From NCBI RefSeq assembly GCF_003987095.1, contig NZ_PIQA01000001.1, forward strand, positions 248,001-312,000: a stretch of DNA of 64,000 nt, written 5' to 3'. Positions 8,983-17,152 of this stretch are shown in pieces. The notes beneath the pieces were generated by a model, which saw only the letters and a program-made list of their open reading frames with translations, ran no database searches and was not told the DNA's origin. Made by a program: the position numbers and the translations under genes. The number at the start of each line of letters is the position of its first letter. Position 1 is the first letter of the stretch. The stretch comes from Idiomarina piscisalsi (GTDB taxonomy: Bacteria; Pseudomonadota; Gammaproteobacteria; Enterobacterales; Alteromonadaceae).

Positions 8983-9660
8983 ATGGGTATTTTTTCACGT
9001 TTTAGCGATATCGTGAACTCTAATATCAATGCGTTATTAGATAAAGCCGAAGATCCGCAAAAAATGGTGCGTCTGATTATCCAGGAAATGGAAGACACAT
9101 TGGTGGAAGTACGCTCAACGTCTGCGCGTTTATTAGCGGAGAAAAAAGACATTCAGCGTCAGCAGCAGCGCATGGAAAAAGAAGTTGCCGACTGGGAAGC
9201 AAAAGCTGAATTAGCGCTGAGCAAAGAGCGTGAAGACTTAGCTCGACAGGCGCTTATAGAAAAAAGCCGGGCGCAAGACAATGTCGATGCTTTGCAAAGT
9301 GAGATGCAGCGTGTTGATGAGTCACTCGACAAACTGAATGACGAAATTGCACAGCTACAGGAAAAGCTGGCGGACGCGAAGTCTCGTCAAAAAGCGATTT
9401 TGATGCGCCAGAAAACCGCAAGTAGCCGATTACAGGTGAAAAAGCAGGTGGATAGTTCTAAAGTAGATGATGCAATGCAGCGCTTTGATCGCTACGAAGC
9501 AAAAATCGATGACTTAGAAGCGCAAGTTGAATCCTACGATATGGGTAAACGCAGCTTGCGTGACGAGTTTGCCGAGTTAGAAAACGAAGGCAAGGTCGAT
9601 GAAGAGTTAGAAGCTCTCCGCGCTCGTATGAAGTCAAAGTCATCTAAAGACTCTGAATAA
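8983..9660 (+). CDS. pspA: Phage shock protein A (membrane-stabilising ESCRT-III-like protein)
   Basis: Peripheral inner-membrane protein that binds stressed membrane and inhibits PspF when idle (family knowledge). Seen: N-terminal amphipathic helix MGIFSRFSDIVNSNINALL, the EDPQKMVRLIIQEME hallmark, then almost continuous coiled coil to the C-terminus. Length 225 against 222 in E. coli. It is preceded by a good ribosome site (AGAGGT) and by the sigma-54 promoter, and followed after 14 bases by pspB. This is the first gene of the psp operon. Confidence 0.96.
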   Translation: MGIFSRFSDIVNSNINALLDKAEDPQKMVRLIIQEMEDTLVEVRSTSARLLAEKKDIQRQQQRMEKEVADWEAKAELALSKEREDLARQALIEKSRAQDNVDALQSEMQRVDESLDKLNDEIAQLQEKLADAKSRQKAILMRQKTASSRLQVKKQVDSSKVDDAMQRFDRYEAKIDDLEAQVESYDMGKRSLRDEFAELENEGKVDEELEALRARMKSKSSKDSE

Positions 9661-9674
9661 ATAGGCAACGCAAC

Positions 9675-9917
9675 ATGGATATTGAAGCTATTTTAGGGAT
9701 GTTGATGGCGCCGCTGATTCTGTTCGTGCTGGTTGTTGCACCCATTTGGATAATTTTACATTACCGCAGCAAACGACAAATGAATCAGGGGCTGAACGAG
9801 GAAGAGCGTGAGTCGCTTGCGCTCTTGGCCGATCAGGCAAAACGCATTCGTGAGCGCGTGCAAACGCTGGAGCGTATTCTGGACGCTGACTCACCCGGTT
9901 GGAGGGACAGACAATGA
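9675..9917 (+). CDS. pspB: Phage shock protein B
   Basis: Small inner-membrane protein that, with PspC, senses membrane stress and releases PspF from PspA. Seen: one membrane helix at about residues 7-28, followed by a charged coiled-coil stretch (EEERESLALLADQAKRI) and a short C-terminal tail. Length 80 against 74 in E. coli. Its stop codon overlaps the pspC start in an ATGA arrangement. Confidence 0.93.
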   Translation: MDIEAILGMLMAPLILFVLVVAPIWIILHYRSKRQMNQGLNEEERESLALLADQAKRIRERVQTLERILDADSPGWRDRQ

Positions 9918-10297
9918 GTATCTCAAAACCACGCAGAGAGCTGACCCGTGACTCAGAGAAAGGCAAAATAGCCGGTGTTTGCGCCGGCCTGGGAGACTAC
10001 CTGAACGTTGAGCCTTGGTTGGTACGAGTCGTATTTTTCACAGGGTTGATTTTTGCATCAGGCTTTTTCTTTGTATTGTATTTGGCAGGGTGGTTGATTC
10101 TCGACAAAAAAAAGTCCGACTTGAACTCGCATCGCGTCGACGTTAAAACCAAAGTTTGGCAAGGCGGCGAACCGCCAAGAGACGCCATTCACGACATAAA
10201 GCGCGAGTTCGATGAGCTGGAAGCTCAGTTGCAATCTATGGAGAAATACGTAACCTCCAATCATTATAATCTTCAGCGAGAATTTAATCGTCTGTGA
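9914..10297 (+). CDS. pspC: Phage shock protein C
   Basis: Membrane partner of PspB in stress sensing. Seen: PspC domain with the GKIAGVCAGLGDYL motif at about residues 15-28, a hydrophobic pair of segments at about 38-62, and a C-terminal coiled-coil tail (IKREFDELEAQLQSMEKY). The ATG at 9914 is preferred over an upstream TTG at 9899 because GGAGGG lies 8 bases before it and it overlaps the pspB stop in the usual ATGA manner; this gives 127 residues. The ycjX GTG start overlaps its stop. Confidence 0.93.
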   Translation: MSISKPRRELTRDSEKGKIAGVCAGLGDYLNVEPWLVRVVFFTGLIFASGFFFVLYLAGWLILDKKKSDLNSHRVDVKTKVWQGGEPPRDAIHDIKREFDELEAQLQSMEKYVTSNHYNLQREFNRL

Positions 10298-11667
10298 GTC
10301 GTATTAAGCAGTTTAAAAGCCAAACCCGCGATCTCATCCATCGCGGGTTTGATCGTCATATTAAGCTAGCAGTAACAGGGCTAAGCGGTGCGGGTAAAAC
10401 CGCATTAATTACCGGCGTTCTGGAGCAGCTACTGTATGCGAATGAATCGCAAAACCTGCCTTATTTTAATGTGCGTCAACACCAGCGGCTTATAGGTTGC
10501 CGACTGCACACCAGCCCTAACTGGGACACACCGCGTTTCGACTATGAAAAAGCCATTGAGCGCTTAACGGGTACGCCGGGACAGTGGCCAGAGTCTACCC
10601 GCGATGTCAGTGAAATTCGGTTGGAGCTGAAATACCATCCGGAGCGGGGCCTGGCGGGTAAAGTTCTTGATGAGCGTCGACTTACCGTAGATATTATTGA
10701 TTACCCAGGCGAGTGGCTACTCGACTTACCGTTGTTGTCGCTGACTTACCAGCAATGGTCTAAAAAACAGCGCACCTTATTTTCCAAGGAACCACGTAAA
10801 GAGCTGGCAAAAGCATGGCTTCATCAATTAAACGATCTGACAGCTGTTGCTACTGATGATAACGCTGAGAAACAGATAAAAGTTGTCGCTAAGGCATATC
10901 GCCAGTATTTAGCAGATTGTAAAGAGCAGGGCTTAAAGTTGCTGCAGCCCGGGCGCTTAGTGCTGCCCGGCGAGTTAGCAGGAACGCCTTCTCTCGACTT
11001 CTTTCCGTGGCCTTTAGAGCAGCCCGTGCCGGATGCCTGGCAAGGCCTGCTTGAAAGTAAGTTTGAGTATTATAAAGAGCAAGTAGTTAAACCTTTTTAT
11101 CAGAATTATTTTCGCCATTTTAACCGCCAGCTTATTCTCGTGGATGTGCTGAGTGCCTTAGAAGGTGGTGAGTCGTATTTTGATGAACTTAAGCTGGCGC
11201 TGAACGAAATTATGCAGAGCTTTAATTATGGCCAAAACAGTTTGCTAAGGCGCCTGTTTTCGCCACAAATTGATAAAGTCGCATTCGTCGTCACTAAGGC
11301 TGATAGCGTTGTACCGTCTGACCATGCCAAGCTCACCGGGCTTATTAATGCACTGACCCTCGAGGGTCGTCAGCAACTGCAGTTTGAGCGTATTCCTTTT
11401 GACTTATTCAGCGTGGCAGGTGTTGCAACCAGCCAATGGAAGCAACTGAAAAACGGTACTAATGTGCTGAAGGGAATTGATCAGTCCGGCGAGTTAGTCC
11501 GGGTTGGCGCTCCCCATGTGCCTGGTCGTTTGCCAACGCGAGAAGACTGGCAGCAAGGCTATGTTTATCCGCATTTCCAGCCAAACTTTACGCTTGCAGA
11601 TTCCCCGTTGCCGCATATTCGCTTAGACAAGCTGCTGAATTCAGTCATTGGAGACAAGTTACGATGA
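10294..11667 (+). CDS. ycjX: YcjX-family nucleotide-binding protein of the psp operon
   Basis: DUF463/YcjX P-loop protein, stress-induced with psp genes in enterobacteria; its biochemical role is not established. Seen: P-loop GLSGAGKT at residues 29-36, a DYPGEWLLDLP segment resembling a switch/Walker B region, and FVVTKAD resembling the TKAD base-recognition motif of GTPases. Length 457 against 465 in E. coli. It starts with GTG in a GTGA overlap with the pspC stop, and its own stop overlaps ycjF by 4 bases, so it is firmly in the psp transcript. Confidence 0.9.
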   Translation: MSRIKQFKSQTRDLIHRGFDRHIKLAVTGLSGAGKTALITGVLEQLLYANESQNLPYFNVRQHQRLIGCRLHTSPNWDTPRFDYEKAIERLTGTPGQWPESTRDVSEIRLELKYHPERGLAGKVLDERRLTVDIIDYPGEWLLDLPLLSLTYQQWSKKQRTLFSKEPRKELAKAWLHQLNDLTAVATDDNAEKQIKVVAKAYRQYLADCKEQGLKLLQPGRLVLPGELAGTPSLDFFPWPLEQPVPDAWQGLLESKFEYYKEQVVKPFYQNYFRHFNRQLILVDVLSALEGGESYFDELKLALNEIMQSFNYGQNSLLRRLFSPQIDKVAFVVTKADSVVPSDHAKLTGLINALTLEGRQQLQFERIPFDLFSVAGVATSQWKQLKNGTNVLKGIDQSGELVRVGAPHVPGRLPTREDWQQGYVYPHFQPNFTLADSPLPHIRLDKLLNSVIGDKLR

Positions 11668-12659
11668 GCAAGCATCGCAAACTCACCTATTACTCTGTCG
11701 AGGAAGAGGCACAGCCTCAGGTCTCCCCAGAGCCTTTCGATGAGCAAGATACGATAGAAAACAGTACCGACTGGCAGGCACGTTATGACGGAAAACCTCG
11801 CCGTTGGGGGCGTTGGCTGCTGTTAGGCCTGGTGTTAGCGTTAGTCGCCGGCATTGCGGAGATTGTATTAGCCGTTATCGAATCCTGGCAGCAAAGTTGG
11901 GTATTAGGTGGGCTATGGAGCCTTGGTTTCGCATTAATAGTGGGGATTTTCTCAGCATTTATCGTCAAAGAGTTTTGGCAACTACGGCAACTAAAACGCC
12001 GCTGGCATGCGCAAAGCCATGGAATAGAAAGTGTTGAGCAGCAGTTAAAATTGCTTGACCACCCAGACTTAGAGGAGTGTTGGGCGCAAATTTACCAGCC
12101 ATACTGGTCCGACAGTGAGAAACGCGAGCGTTTTGAGTGCGATATTCTCAGTCGGGTCGACCAACAAGCCAGTCGCTTGGTCAGTCGCTGGTCAGCAGAA
12201 GCTGCCGCTATGATAGCCGTTAGCCCTTTTGCGGTCTTAGATATGCTGATTATTTTATGGCGCAACCAACGAATGATTCATCGTATTGCTGCACTTTACG
12301 GCGTGAAGCTGGGCTATTTGGCGAGGCTGCGTTTGTGGCGACAAGTGTTGGCGAATATCGCTTATTCGGGTCTGAGTGAAGCGGCTGTTGATCTAGGCAC
12401 GCAGTGGGTAAGTGCAGAGCTAATTACTAAACTGTCTGCCCGCGCCGGGCAAGGGTTAGGCGCCGGCTTATTGACGGCACGTTTAGGGTATCAGGTCATA
12501 TCGCTTTGTCGACCAATGCCATTTCAACACACCAAAAAACCAGGGTATGGTCGTTTGCAAAAAGACTTGCTCAGTCAGCTAAAAGGTGTTTTACCATCCT
12601 TATATAAAGCCCGTTTTACAAAGGCTGCGAAGAGCTCAGACACTAAAGTGGAAAACTAG
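11664..12659 (+). CDS. ycjF: YcjF/TIGR01620-family membrane protein of the psp operon
   Basis: Inner-membrane protein that travels with YcjX; function unknown. Seen: a charged N-terminus, two membrane helices at about residues 48-70 and 76-100, a cytoplasmic helical region, and a C-terminal DUF697-like part with further hydrophobic stretches (AAAMIAVSPFAVLDMLIIL). Length 331 against 353 in E. coli. It is the last gene of the operon; no clear terminator follows in the 93 bases before the next gene. Confidence 0.88.
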   Translation: MSKHRKLTYYSVEEEAQPQVSPEPFDEQDTIENSTDWQARYDGKPRRWGRWLLLGLVLALVAGIAEIVLAVIESWQQSWVLGGLWSLGFALIVGIFSAFIVKEFWQLRQLKRRWHAQSHGIESVEQQLKLLDHPDLEECWAQIYQPYWSDSEKRERFECDILSRVDQQASRLVSRWSAEAAAMIAVSPFAVLDMLIILWRNQRMIHRIAALYGVKLGYLARLRLWRQVLANIAYSGLSEAAVDLGTQWVSAELITKLSARAGQGLGAGLLTARLGYQVISLCRPMPFQHTKKPGYGRLQKDLLSQLKGVLPSLYKARFTKAAKSSDTKVEN

Positions 12660-12752
12660 CGTTACACTTTAAAAAAGGTTTGAGATAGCGCAAAGATTGC
12701 CAATATTGGGTTGCTCGTTGCACTTTGTTGCTCGTTAACATTTTACTGACAA

Positions 12753-14000
12753 ATGAGTGAAATTTGTATGTCTGCTAAGAGCAACCACAACAATTCTAAT
12801 AATAAGTGGCAACCTGCAACTCAGGTGATTCACGCTGGCGCTAACCATGATGATCCGTATGGTGCGCTAAGCAGTCCGTTGTATCAAACATCGACGTTTG
12901 CCTTTGCATCGTCTGAACAGGGTTCACGTCGGTTTGCCGGCGAGGAAGAGGGTTATATTTATAGTCGTTTGGGTAACCCAACCACGAACGAACTTGAGCA
13001 ACGCATGGCTCAGTTAGAAGGCTATGAGGCCGCTGCCGCTGCAGCAACCGGTATGGGGGCGATTGCGGCAACGACTATGGCGTTCGTTAAAGCGGGCGAC
13101 CACATTGTCGTTTCTGACGCTATTTACGGTTGTAGTTTTGCGTTATTCAGCGAACTGTTTGAACGCTTCGGTGTTCATGCTGACTTTATCGACTTAACGG
13201 ATACCGATCTCTTAGCGTCTACCATTAAAGACAACACGCGTCTGGTGTTTTTAGAAACACCCGCGAATCCGCATTTAAAAACGGTCGACATTGACGCCGT
13301 ACACGCTGTTATTAAGAACAAAGACATTCGACTGATTGTCGACAACACCTTTATGACCCCGCTATTACAACAGCCCAAGCAACATGGTGCGGACATAGTC
13401 GTGCATAGTGCCACTAAGTTCTTAAACGGCCATGGTGACGTGGTTGCCGGTGTTGTGTGTGGTAGTGCAGAAGACATAGCCACTATTAAAAGCACGACAT
13501 TAAAAGATATGGGAGCGACCATTAGCCCGCACGATGCCTGGCTTATTTTGCGTGGCTTAAAAACCCTGGATGTGCGTATGCAGCGTCACTGCGAAAATGC
13601 CAATAAGGTTTATGAGTTTTTAACTCAGCGCAGTGACGTTAAAACCATCTATTTCCCTGGTGCGCCGGACCATAGCGCTCAGAAGTTAATGGGACGCCAG
13701 ATGAAGGCCAATGGCGCCGTTATTGCGTTTGAGCTTGACGGCGATGAAGCTATGGCGCGGTACTTTCTGGATCAACTACGCATGATTAAGCTGGCCGTCA
13801 GTTTAGGAGACGCTGAAACGCTAATTCAACACCCAGCTTCGATGACGCATTCGCCGTATACACCTGAAGCACGGGCCAAAGCAGGCATTTCAGATACGCT
13901 CATTCGCATTGCTGTCGGCCTAGAGGCCGCAGAAGACATTATCGCTGACATCGAGCAAGCGCTGGATGCGTGTAAAGCGCGGTTGCAGCAGTCAGCGTAA
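12753..14000 (+). CDS. Methionine gamma-lyase (PLP-dependent Cys/Met metabolism family)
   Basis: Predicted to split L-methionine into methanethiol, 2-oxobutyrate and ammonia. Seen: family signature with the PLP-binding Lys in SATKFLNGHGDVVAG (Lys222 counted from base 12753), the RxGNPT segment, and Cys127 in the YGCSF motif. That Cys matches Cys116 of Pseudomonas putida methionine gamma-lyase, which separates this subgroup from cystathionine gamma-synthase and beta-lyase (family knowledge). Start is uncertain: the ATG at 12753 has no good ribosome site, and ATG 12768 gives a 410-residue protein that fits the family (about 398) better. It lies just upstream of phhA in the same direction and may be expressed with it. 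Alternative: another gamma-lyase of the same family. Confidence 0.82.
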   Translation: MSEICMSAKSNHNNSNNKWQPATQVIHAGANHDDPYGALSSPLYQTSTFAFASSEQGSRRFAGEEEGYIYSRLGNPTTNELEQRMAQLEGYEAAAAAATGMGAIAATTMAFVKAGDHIVVSDAIYGCSFALFSELFERFGVHADFIDLTDTDLLASTIKDNTRLVFLETPANPHLKTVDIDAVHAVIKNKDIRLIVDNTFMTPLLQQPKQHGADIVVHSATKFLNGHGDVVAGVVCGSAEDIATIKSTTLKDMGATISPHDAWLILRGLKTLDVRMQRHCENANKVYEFLTQRSDVKTIYFPGAPDHSAQKLMGRQMKANGAVIAFELDGDEAMARYFLDQLRMIKLAVSLGDAETLIQHPASMTHSPYTPEARAKAGISDTLIRIAVGLEAAEDIIADIEQALDACKARLQQSA

Positions 14001-14060
14001 TTCTGAACTAATAATAACAATAACTATCAAAATTTAATGAGGAAGCAACAAGGTTGGATT

Positions 14061-14855
14061 ATGGGTAAAGAAAGTCAATACGTATCGAAGCAACCGGACG
14101 AGAACGGTATTATTCACTGGACTGACGAAGAAAACGCGATATGGAAAGATCTCGTTGAGCGTCAGTTAGAATGCATTCCGGGTAAGGCTTGTGACGAGTA
14201 TATGAAGGGACTTGAATTACTCAACTTACCGAAAGATCGTCTGCCGCAGTTGCATGAGTTGAACGAGGTGTTAGAGCGTGAGACTGGCTGGCAAGTCGCC
14301 GCTGTGCCGGCTCTTATTCCGTTTGACGAGTTCTTCCGCTTACTGGCGAATAAACAGTTCCCGGTCGCCACCTTTATTCGAACTCGCGAAGAGTTTGATT
14401 ACTTGCAGGAGCCGGATATCTTCCACGAGATATTTGGACACTGTCCGTTATTAACCAACCCGGCGTTCGCTCACTTTACCCACCAGTACGGTAAACTGGG
14501 GTATGCGGCAACACCTAAAGAACGTGTCTATTTAGCTCGTTTGTACTGGTTTACGGTTGAGTTTGGGCTGCTGCAAACTAAAGAGGGCACACGTATTTAC
14601 GGTGGTGGTATATTATCGTCGCCGGCGGAAACCGAGTATGCGGTTAACAGCGACAAGCCAGAGCGCAAACCATTAAAAGCCCTTGATGCACTGAGAACGC
14701 CGTATCGCATTGATATTATTCAGCCCATTTACTACACCATAGAAAGTGTTGATGAGCTGTTTGAAATTTCTGACATGGATATCATGTCACTTGTACATGA
14801 AGCGATGGAGCTCGGCTTGTTTGAACCGAAGTTTCCACCGAAAGATGCAGCTTAG
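14061..14855 (+). CDS. phhA: Phenylalanine 4-monooxygenase
   Basis: Converts L-phenylalanine to L-tyrosine using O2 and a tetrahydropterin; first step of the catabolic pathway encoded here. Seen: the non-heme iron site HEIFGH (His122, His127) and Glu167 in the FTVEFG segment, with the same 5- and 40-residue spacing as His285, His290 and Glu330 of the human enzyme. The pterin-binding region LIPFDEFFRLLA is present. The ATG at 14061 has AAGG 7 bases upstream and gives 264 residues, typical of bacterial monomeric enzymes; the ATG at 14037 would add eight residues. It is followed 39 bases later by phhB, which recycles its cofactor. Confidence 0.95.
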   Translation: MGKESQYVSKQPDENGIIHWTDEENAIWKDLVERQLECIPGKACDEYMKGLELLNLPKDRLPQLHELNEVLERETGWQVAAVPALIPFDEFFRLLANKQFPVATFIRTREEFDYLQEPDIFHEIFGHCPLLTNPAFAHFTHQYGKLGYAATPKERVYLARLYWFTVEFGLLQTKEGTRIYGGGILSSPAETEYAVNSDKPERKPLKALDALRTPYRIDIIQPIYYTIESVDELFEISDMDIMSLVHEAMELGLFEPKFPPKDAA

Positions 14856-14894
14856 CTTTTGCCAACGATAAAGAACAACGAGGAGTAAAGTTAC

Positions 14895-15236
14895 ATGGCA
14901 CAATTAGATCAGGAACGTTGTGAAGCTTGTCACGCTGACGCACCCAAAGTGAGTGACGACGAGCTAAAAGAGTTAATGCGTGAAATTCCGGATTGGACGC
15001 CAGTCACCAAAGACAACGTTATGATGTTACAACGTGAATACAAGTTTAAAAACTTTAAGCAGGCACTGGCATTTACTAACCGTGTTGGAGATATTGCTGA
15101 AGAAGAAAAGCACCACCCAGAGCTAATTACCGAGTGGGGCAAAGTGACAGTAACGTGGTGGACGCACGCTATTAATGGCTTGCATAAGAACGACTTTATT
15201 ATGGCTGCGAAGACCGACAAGGTTCTGGACGCCTAG
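14895..15236 (+). CDS. phhB: Pterin-4a-carbinolamine dehydratase
   Basis: Dehydrates the 4a-hydroxytetrahydropterin left by PhhA so that the cofactor can be reduced again. Seen: the EEKHHPE motif with the two adjacent histidines of the active site, the [13 protein letters not shown] segment, and the DFIMAAKTD end. Length 113 is normal for the family. It has a strong GAGGAG ribosome site and is closed by a terminator hairpin, so phhA-phhB, possibly with the lyase gene upstream, form one transcript. Confidence 0.95.
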   Translation: MAQLDQERCEACHADAPKVSDDELKELMREIPDWTPVTKDNVMMLQREYKFKNFKQALAFTNRVGDIAEEEKHHPELITEWGKVTVTWWTHAINGLHKNDFIMAAKTDKVLDA

Positions 15237-15262
15237 ATACTCGCTTCCACTAAAATGCGAAT

Positions 15263-15299
15263 AAAACCCTGGTGAAAATGGCCGGGGTTTTTTGTTTTT
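15263..15299 (+). terminator. Rho-independent terminator after phhB
   Basis: Stem AAACCCTGG / CCGGGGTTT (one G-T pair) with an 8-9 nt loop, followed by a run of T at 15288-15299. It separates the phhAB transcript from the downstream regulator gene. Confidence 0.85.
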
Positions 15300-15315
15300 A
15301 AATGCCCACCTTTAG

Positions 15316-15333
15316 TGTATCATTTGCTTTACA
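15316..15333. promoter_or_regulatory. TyrR-type box upstream of the regulator gene
   Basis: TGTATC-N6-TTTACA against the TyrR consensus TGTAAA-N6-TTTACA: the right half is perfect and the left keeps TGTA, including the G and C that are essential for TyrR binding. It lies 23 bp before the regulator start codon, a position fit for autorepression. Confidence 0.7.
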
Positions 15334-15356
15334 TTTAGACGGTGAAGCAAGGTGTT

Positions 15357-16928
15357 ATGCGGCTAGAAATTACCTGTGATGACAGGCTTGGTATTTGTCA
15401 GGATGTCCTGCAAATTCTTCGCGATCACGAAATTGACCTACGTGGCATTGAAGTTGACCCTAAAGGGAAAATTTTCCTGAATTTCCCCGAGTTAGACTTT
15501 GATGATTTTCGTCATTTAATGCCGCAAATTCGTCGTATTCCTAATGTTAAAGACGTAAAAACCATTCCTTACATGCCGTTCGAGCGTGAGCATTACGAGT
15601 TTAACCTGCTGCTTTCTACGTTACCGGATCCAGTGTTATCCATAGACACCAAAGGCATTATCGACATTATTAACGATGCGGGTTTAAAACTACTCTCGGA
15701 CAGCCATAATGTGCTTAAAGGGGAACCGCTGTCTCAGTTTGTGCAGGGGATTTCGCTACAACGCTGGCTGGATAAACAGCCAAAAATGCCTATTTATGAA
15801 GCTGTGACCATAGGTAGTGATCAATACTACGCTCAGCTATTGCCTATTTGGGTCAATGACGAAGAGGGCTCAGAAGTCTTTGCGGGTGCCGTAATGACCT
15901 GTAAGTCAGAGCCTGTTACCGAGAACTGGCAGCAAGCCAGTAATAAAGCTGCGTTTGATCGCTTACTAACGGAAACGCCGATAATGAAACGTGTTATCAG
16001 CGATGCGCAACGTATGGCCGAACTTGATGCGCCTCTGCTATTAGAAGGCGAAACGGGAGTTGGTAAAGAACTACTTGCGAAAGCTTGCCATTTGGCCAGC
16101 CCACGACATGAAAAGCCGTTTCTCGCCATAAACTGCGCAGCGTTGCCTGACAACGTCGCTGAGAGCGAACTTTTTGGTCATGGTGAGGGCAGCTTAAGTG
16201 CGCAAAGCGCGAAAAAAACTGGCGTGCTTGAACAGGCCGCCGGTGGAACTGTTTTACTCGACTCTGTGGGTGAAATGTCGATAGGCCTGCAAGCTAAGTT
16301 ACTACGCTTCCTGGAAGACGGTGTATTTCGCCGCATTGGCGAAGAGCAGGAAGTGAGTGTCGATGTTCGGGTGATTTGTACAGCGCAAGGAAACTTATTC
16401 GAATTGGTTGAAAATGGTGAGTTCCGTGAAGATCTCTATTATCGCTTAAACGTATTGGCTTTGACCGTTCCGCCGCTGCGCGAGCGCAAAGCGGATATTA
16501 TTTTATTGGCCGAGCACTTTGTTGCTCAGGCGTGTAAAAAGTTAGGGCGCAGTCAAATTCAATTAAGCCGGACGGCGAAAGACAGGCTCAAAAATTATCA
16601 TTGGCCGGGCAACGTACGTCAGTTAGAGAATACGATGTTCCGTTCCGTCTCTATGTTGGAAGGGCAGACACTGGAGCCGGCAGACATTCGGTTACCGGAA
16701 CTGGAGCGAAACGACGAGCGTCTGGCGGTTGATATTGAAGATATTACGCTGGAAGAGGCGTTGAGGCAGTTCGAAAGTCATATTATGAAACGGCTGTATC
16801 CAAATTACCCGAGTACGCGCCAGTTAGCCAAGAGGTTAGGGCTGTCGCATACGGCCGTTGCGAACAAACTAAGAGACTATGGTATTGGAAAACAACGCAA
16901 AGGGCGGGCTCGTAAACCCAAAGACTAA
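15357..16928 (+). CDS. TyrR/PhhR-family aromatic amino acid regulator
   Basis: Regulator of aromatic amino acid metabolism, responding to Tyr/Phe. Seen: N-terminal ACT domain (MRLEITCDDRLGICQDVL), PAS-like domain from about residue 80, AAA+ domain with Walker A GETGVGKE, and a C-terminal helix-turn-helix (TRQLAKRLGLSHTAVANKL). The sigma-54 contact loop GAFTGA is absent (GEGSLSA instead), as expected for TyrR, which works with sigma-70. Odd: the Walker B reads LLDSVGE, with Ser303 where the catalytic Glu normally sits. ATG 15357 is chosen over GTG 15342 because the protein then aligns with the MRLEV start of TyrR and AAGG precedes it; this gives 523 residues against 513 in E. coli. Pseudomonas PhhR activates phhABC, so this gene may activate or repress the cluster. 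Confidence 0.9.
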   Translation: MRLEITCDDRLGICQDVLQILRDHEIDLRGIEVDPKGKIFLNFPELDFDDFRHLMPQIRRIPNVKDVKTIPYMPFEREHYEFNLLLSTLPDPVLSIDTKGIIDIINDAGLKLLSDSHNVLKGEPLSQFVQGISLQRWLDKQPKMPIYEAVTIGSDQYYAQLLPIWVNDEEGSEVFAGAVMTCKSEPVTENWQQASNKAAFDRLLTETPIMKRVISDAQRMAELDAPLLLEGETGVGKELLAKACHLASPRHEKPFLAINCAALPDNVAESELFGHGEGSLSAQSAKKTGVLEQAAGGTVLLDSVGEMSIGLQAKLLRFLEDGVFRRIGEEQEVSVDVRVICTAQGNLFELVENGEFREDLYYRLNVLALTVPPLRERKADIILLAEHFVAQACKKLGRSQIQLSRTAKDRLKNYHWPGNVRQLENTMFRSVSMLEGQTLEPADIRLPELERNDERLAVDIEDITLEEALRQFESHIMKRLYPNYPSTRQLAKRLGLSHTAVANKLRDYGIGKQRKGRARKPKD

Positions 16929-16965
16929 GATTAATCGTAAACTTAACCTGCCAAAAAAAGCACCT

Positions 16966-16983
16966 TGTAAATTTTAATTTACA
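16966..16983. promoter_or_regulatory. Perfect TyrR box upstream of hppD (distal)
   Basis: TGTAAA-TTTTAA-TTTACA is a perfect 18-bp palindrome and a perfect match to the TyrR consensus TGTAAA-N6-TTTACA. It lies 170 bp upstream of the hppD start codon, immediately after the TyrR-family regulator gene. Confidence 0.85.
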
Positions 16984-16993
16984 AAAATAGCAG

Positions 16994-17025
16994 GGTAAAC
17001 CTTGATATAGAGCAAAGGTTTATCC
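16994..17025. repeat. Inverted repeat between the two TyrR boxes
   Basis: Arms TAAACCTT (16996-17003) and AAGGTTTA (17015-17022) are perfect over 8 bp with an 11-nt spacer, and extend to GG/CC if one T is bulged. It sits between the two TyrR boxes. No T-run follows, so a terminator is unlikely; a third operator or a site for another regulator is possible. Confidence 0.5.
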
Positions 17026-17043
17026 TGTAACAACTACTTTACA
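17026..17043. promoter_or_regulatory. TyrR box upstream of hppD (proximal)
   Basis: TGTAAC-AACTAC-TTTACA matches the TyrR consensus with a single mismatch in the left half. Its centre is exactly 60 bp from that of the distal box and 110 bp upstream of hppD. A tandem strong and weaker box is the arrangement seen at many TyrR-controlled promoters. Confidence 0.8.
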
Positions 17044-17152
17044 ATAATGCACATTCCCGCGCTCGGCACTATTTCCGGTTTGAATTCGCATTGTTAACAC
17101 CTTTACGGCTACAGTCTTAGTGTTAATAAACGAATAACAAGAGGAAGTAATA

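Noticed and set aside
9899-9913. TTG start for pspC
   Set aside because: The ATG at 9914 has a GGAGGG ribosome site and overlaps the pspB stop in the usual way.
17094-17126. TTAACAC / GTGTTAA inverted repeat in the hppD leader
   Set aside because: Seven-base arms with 19 bases between; could be a leader hairpin, but nothing else supports a riboswitch or attenuator.
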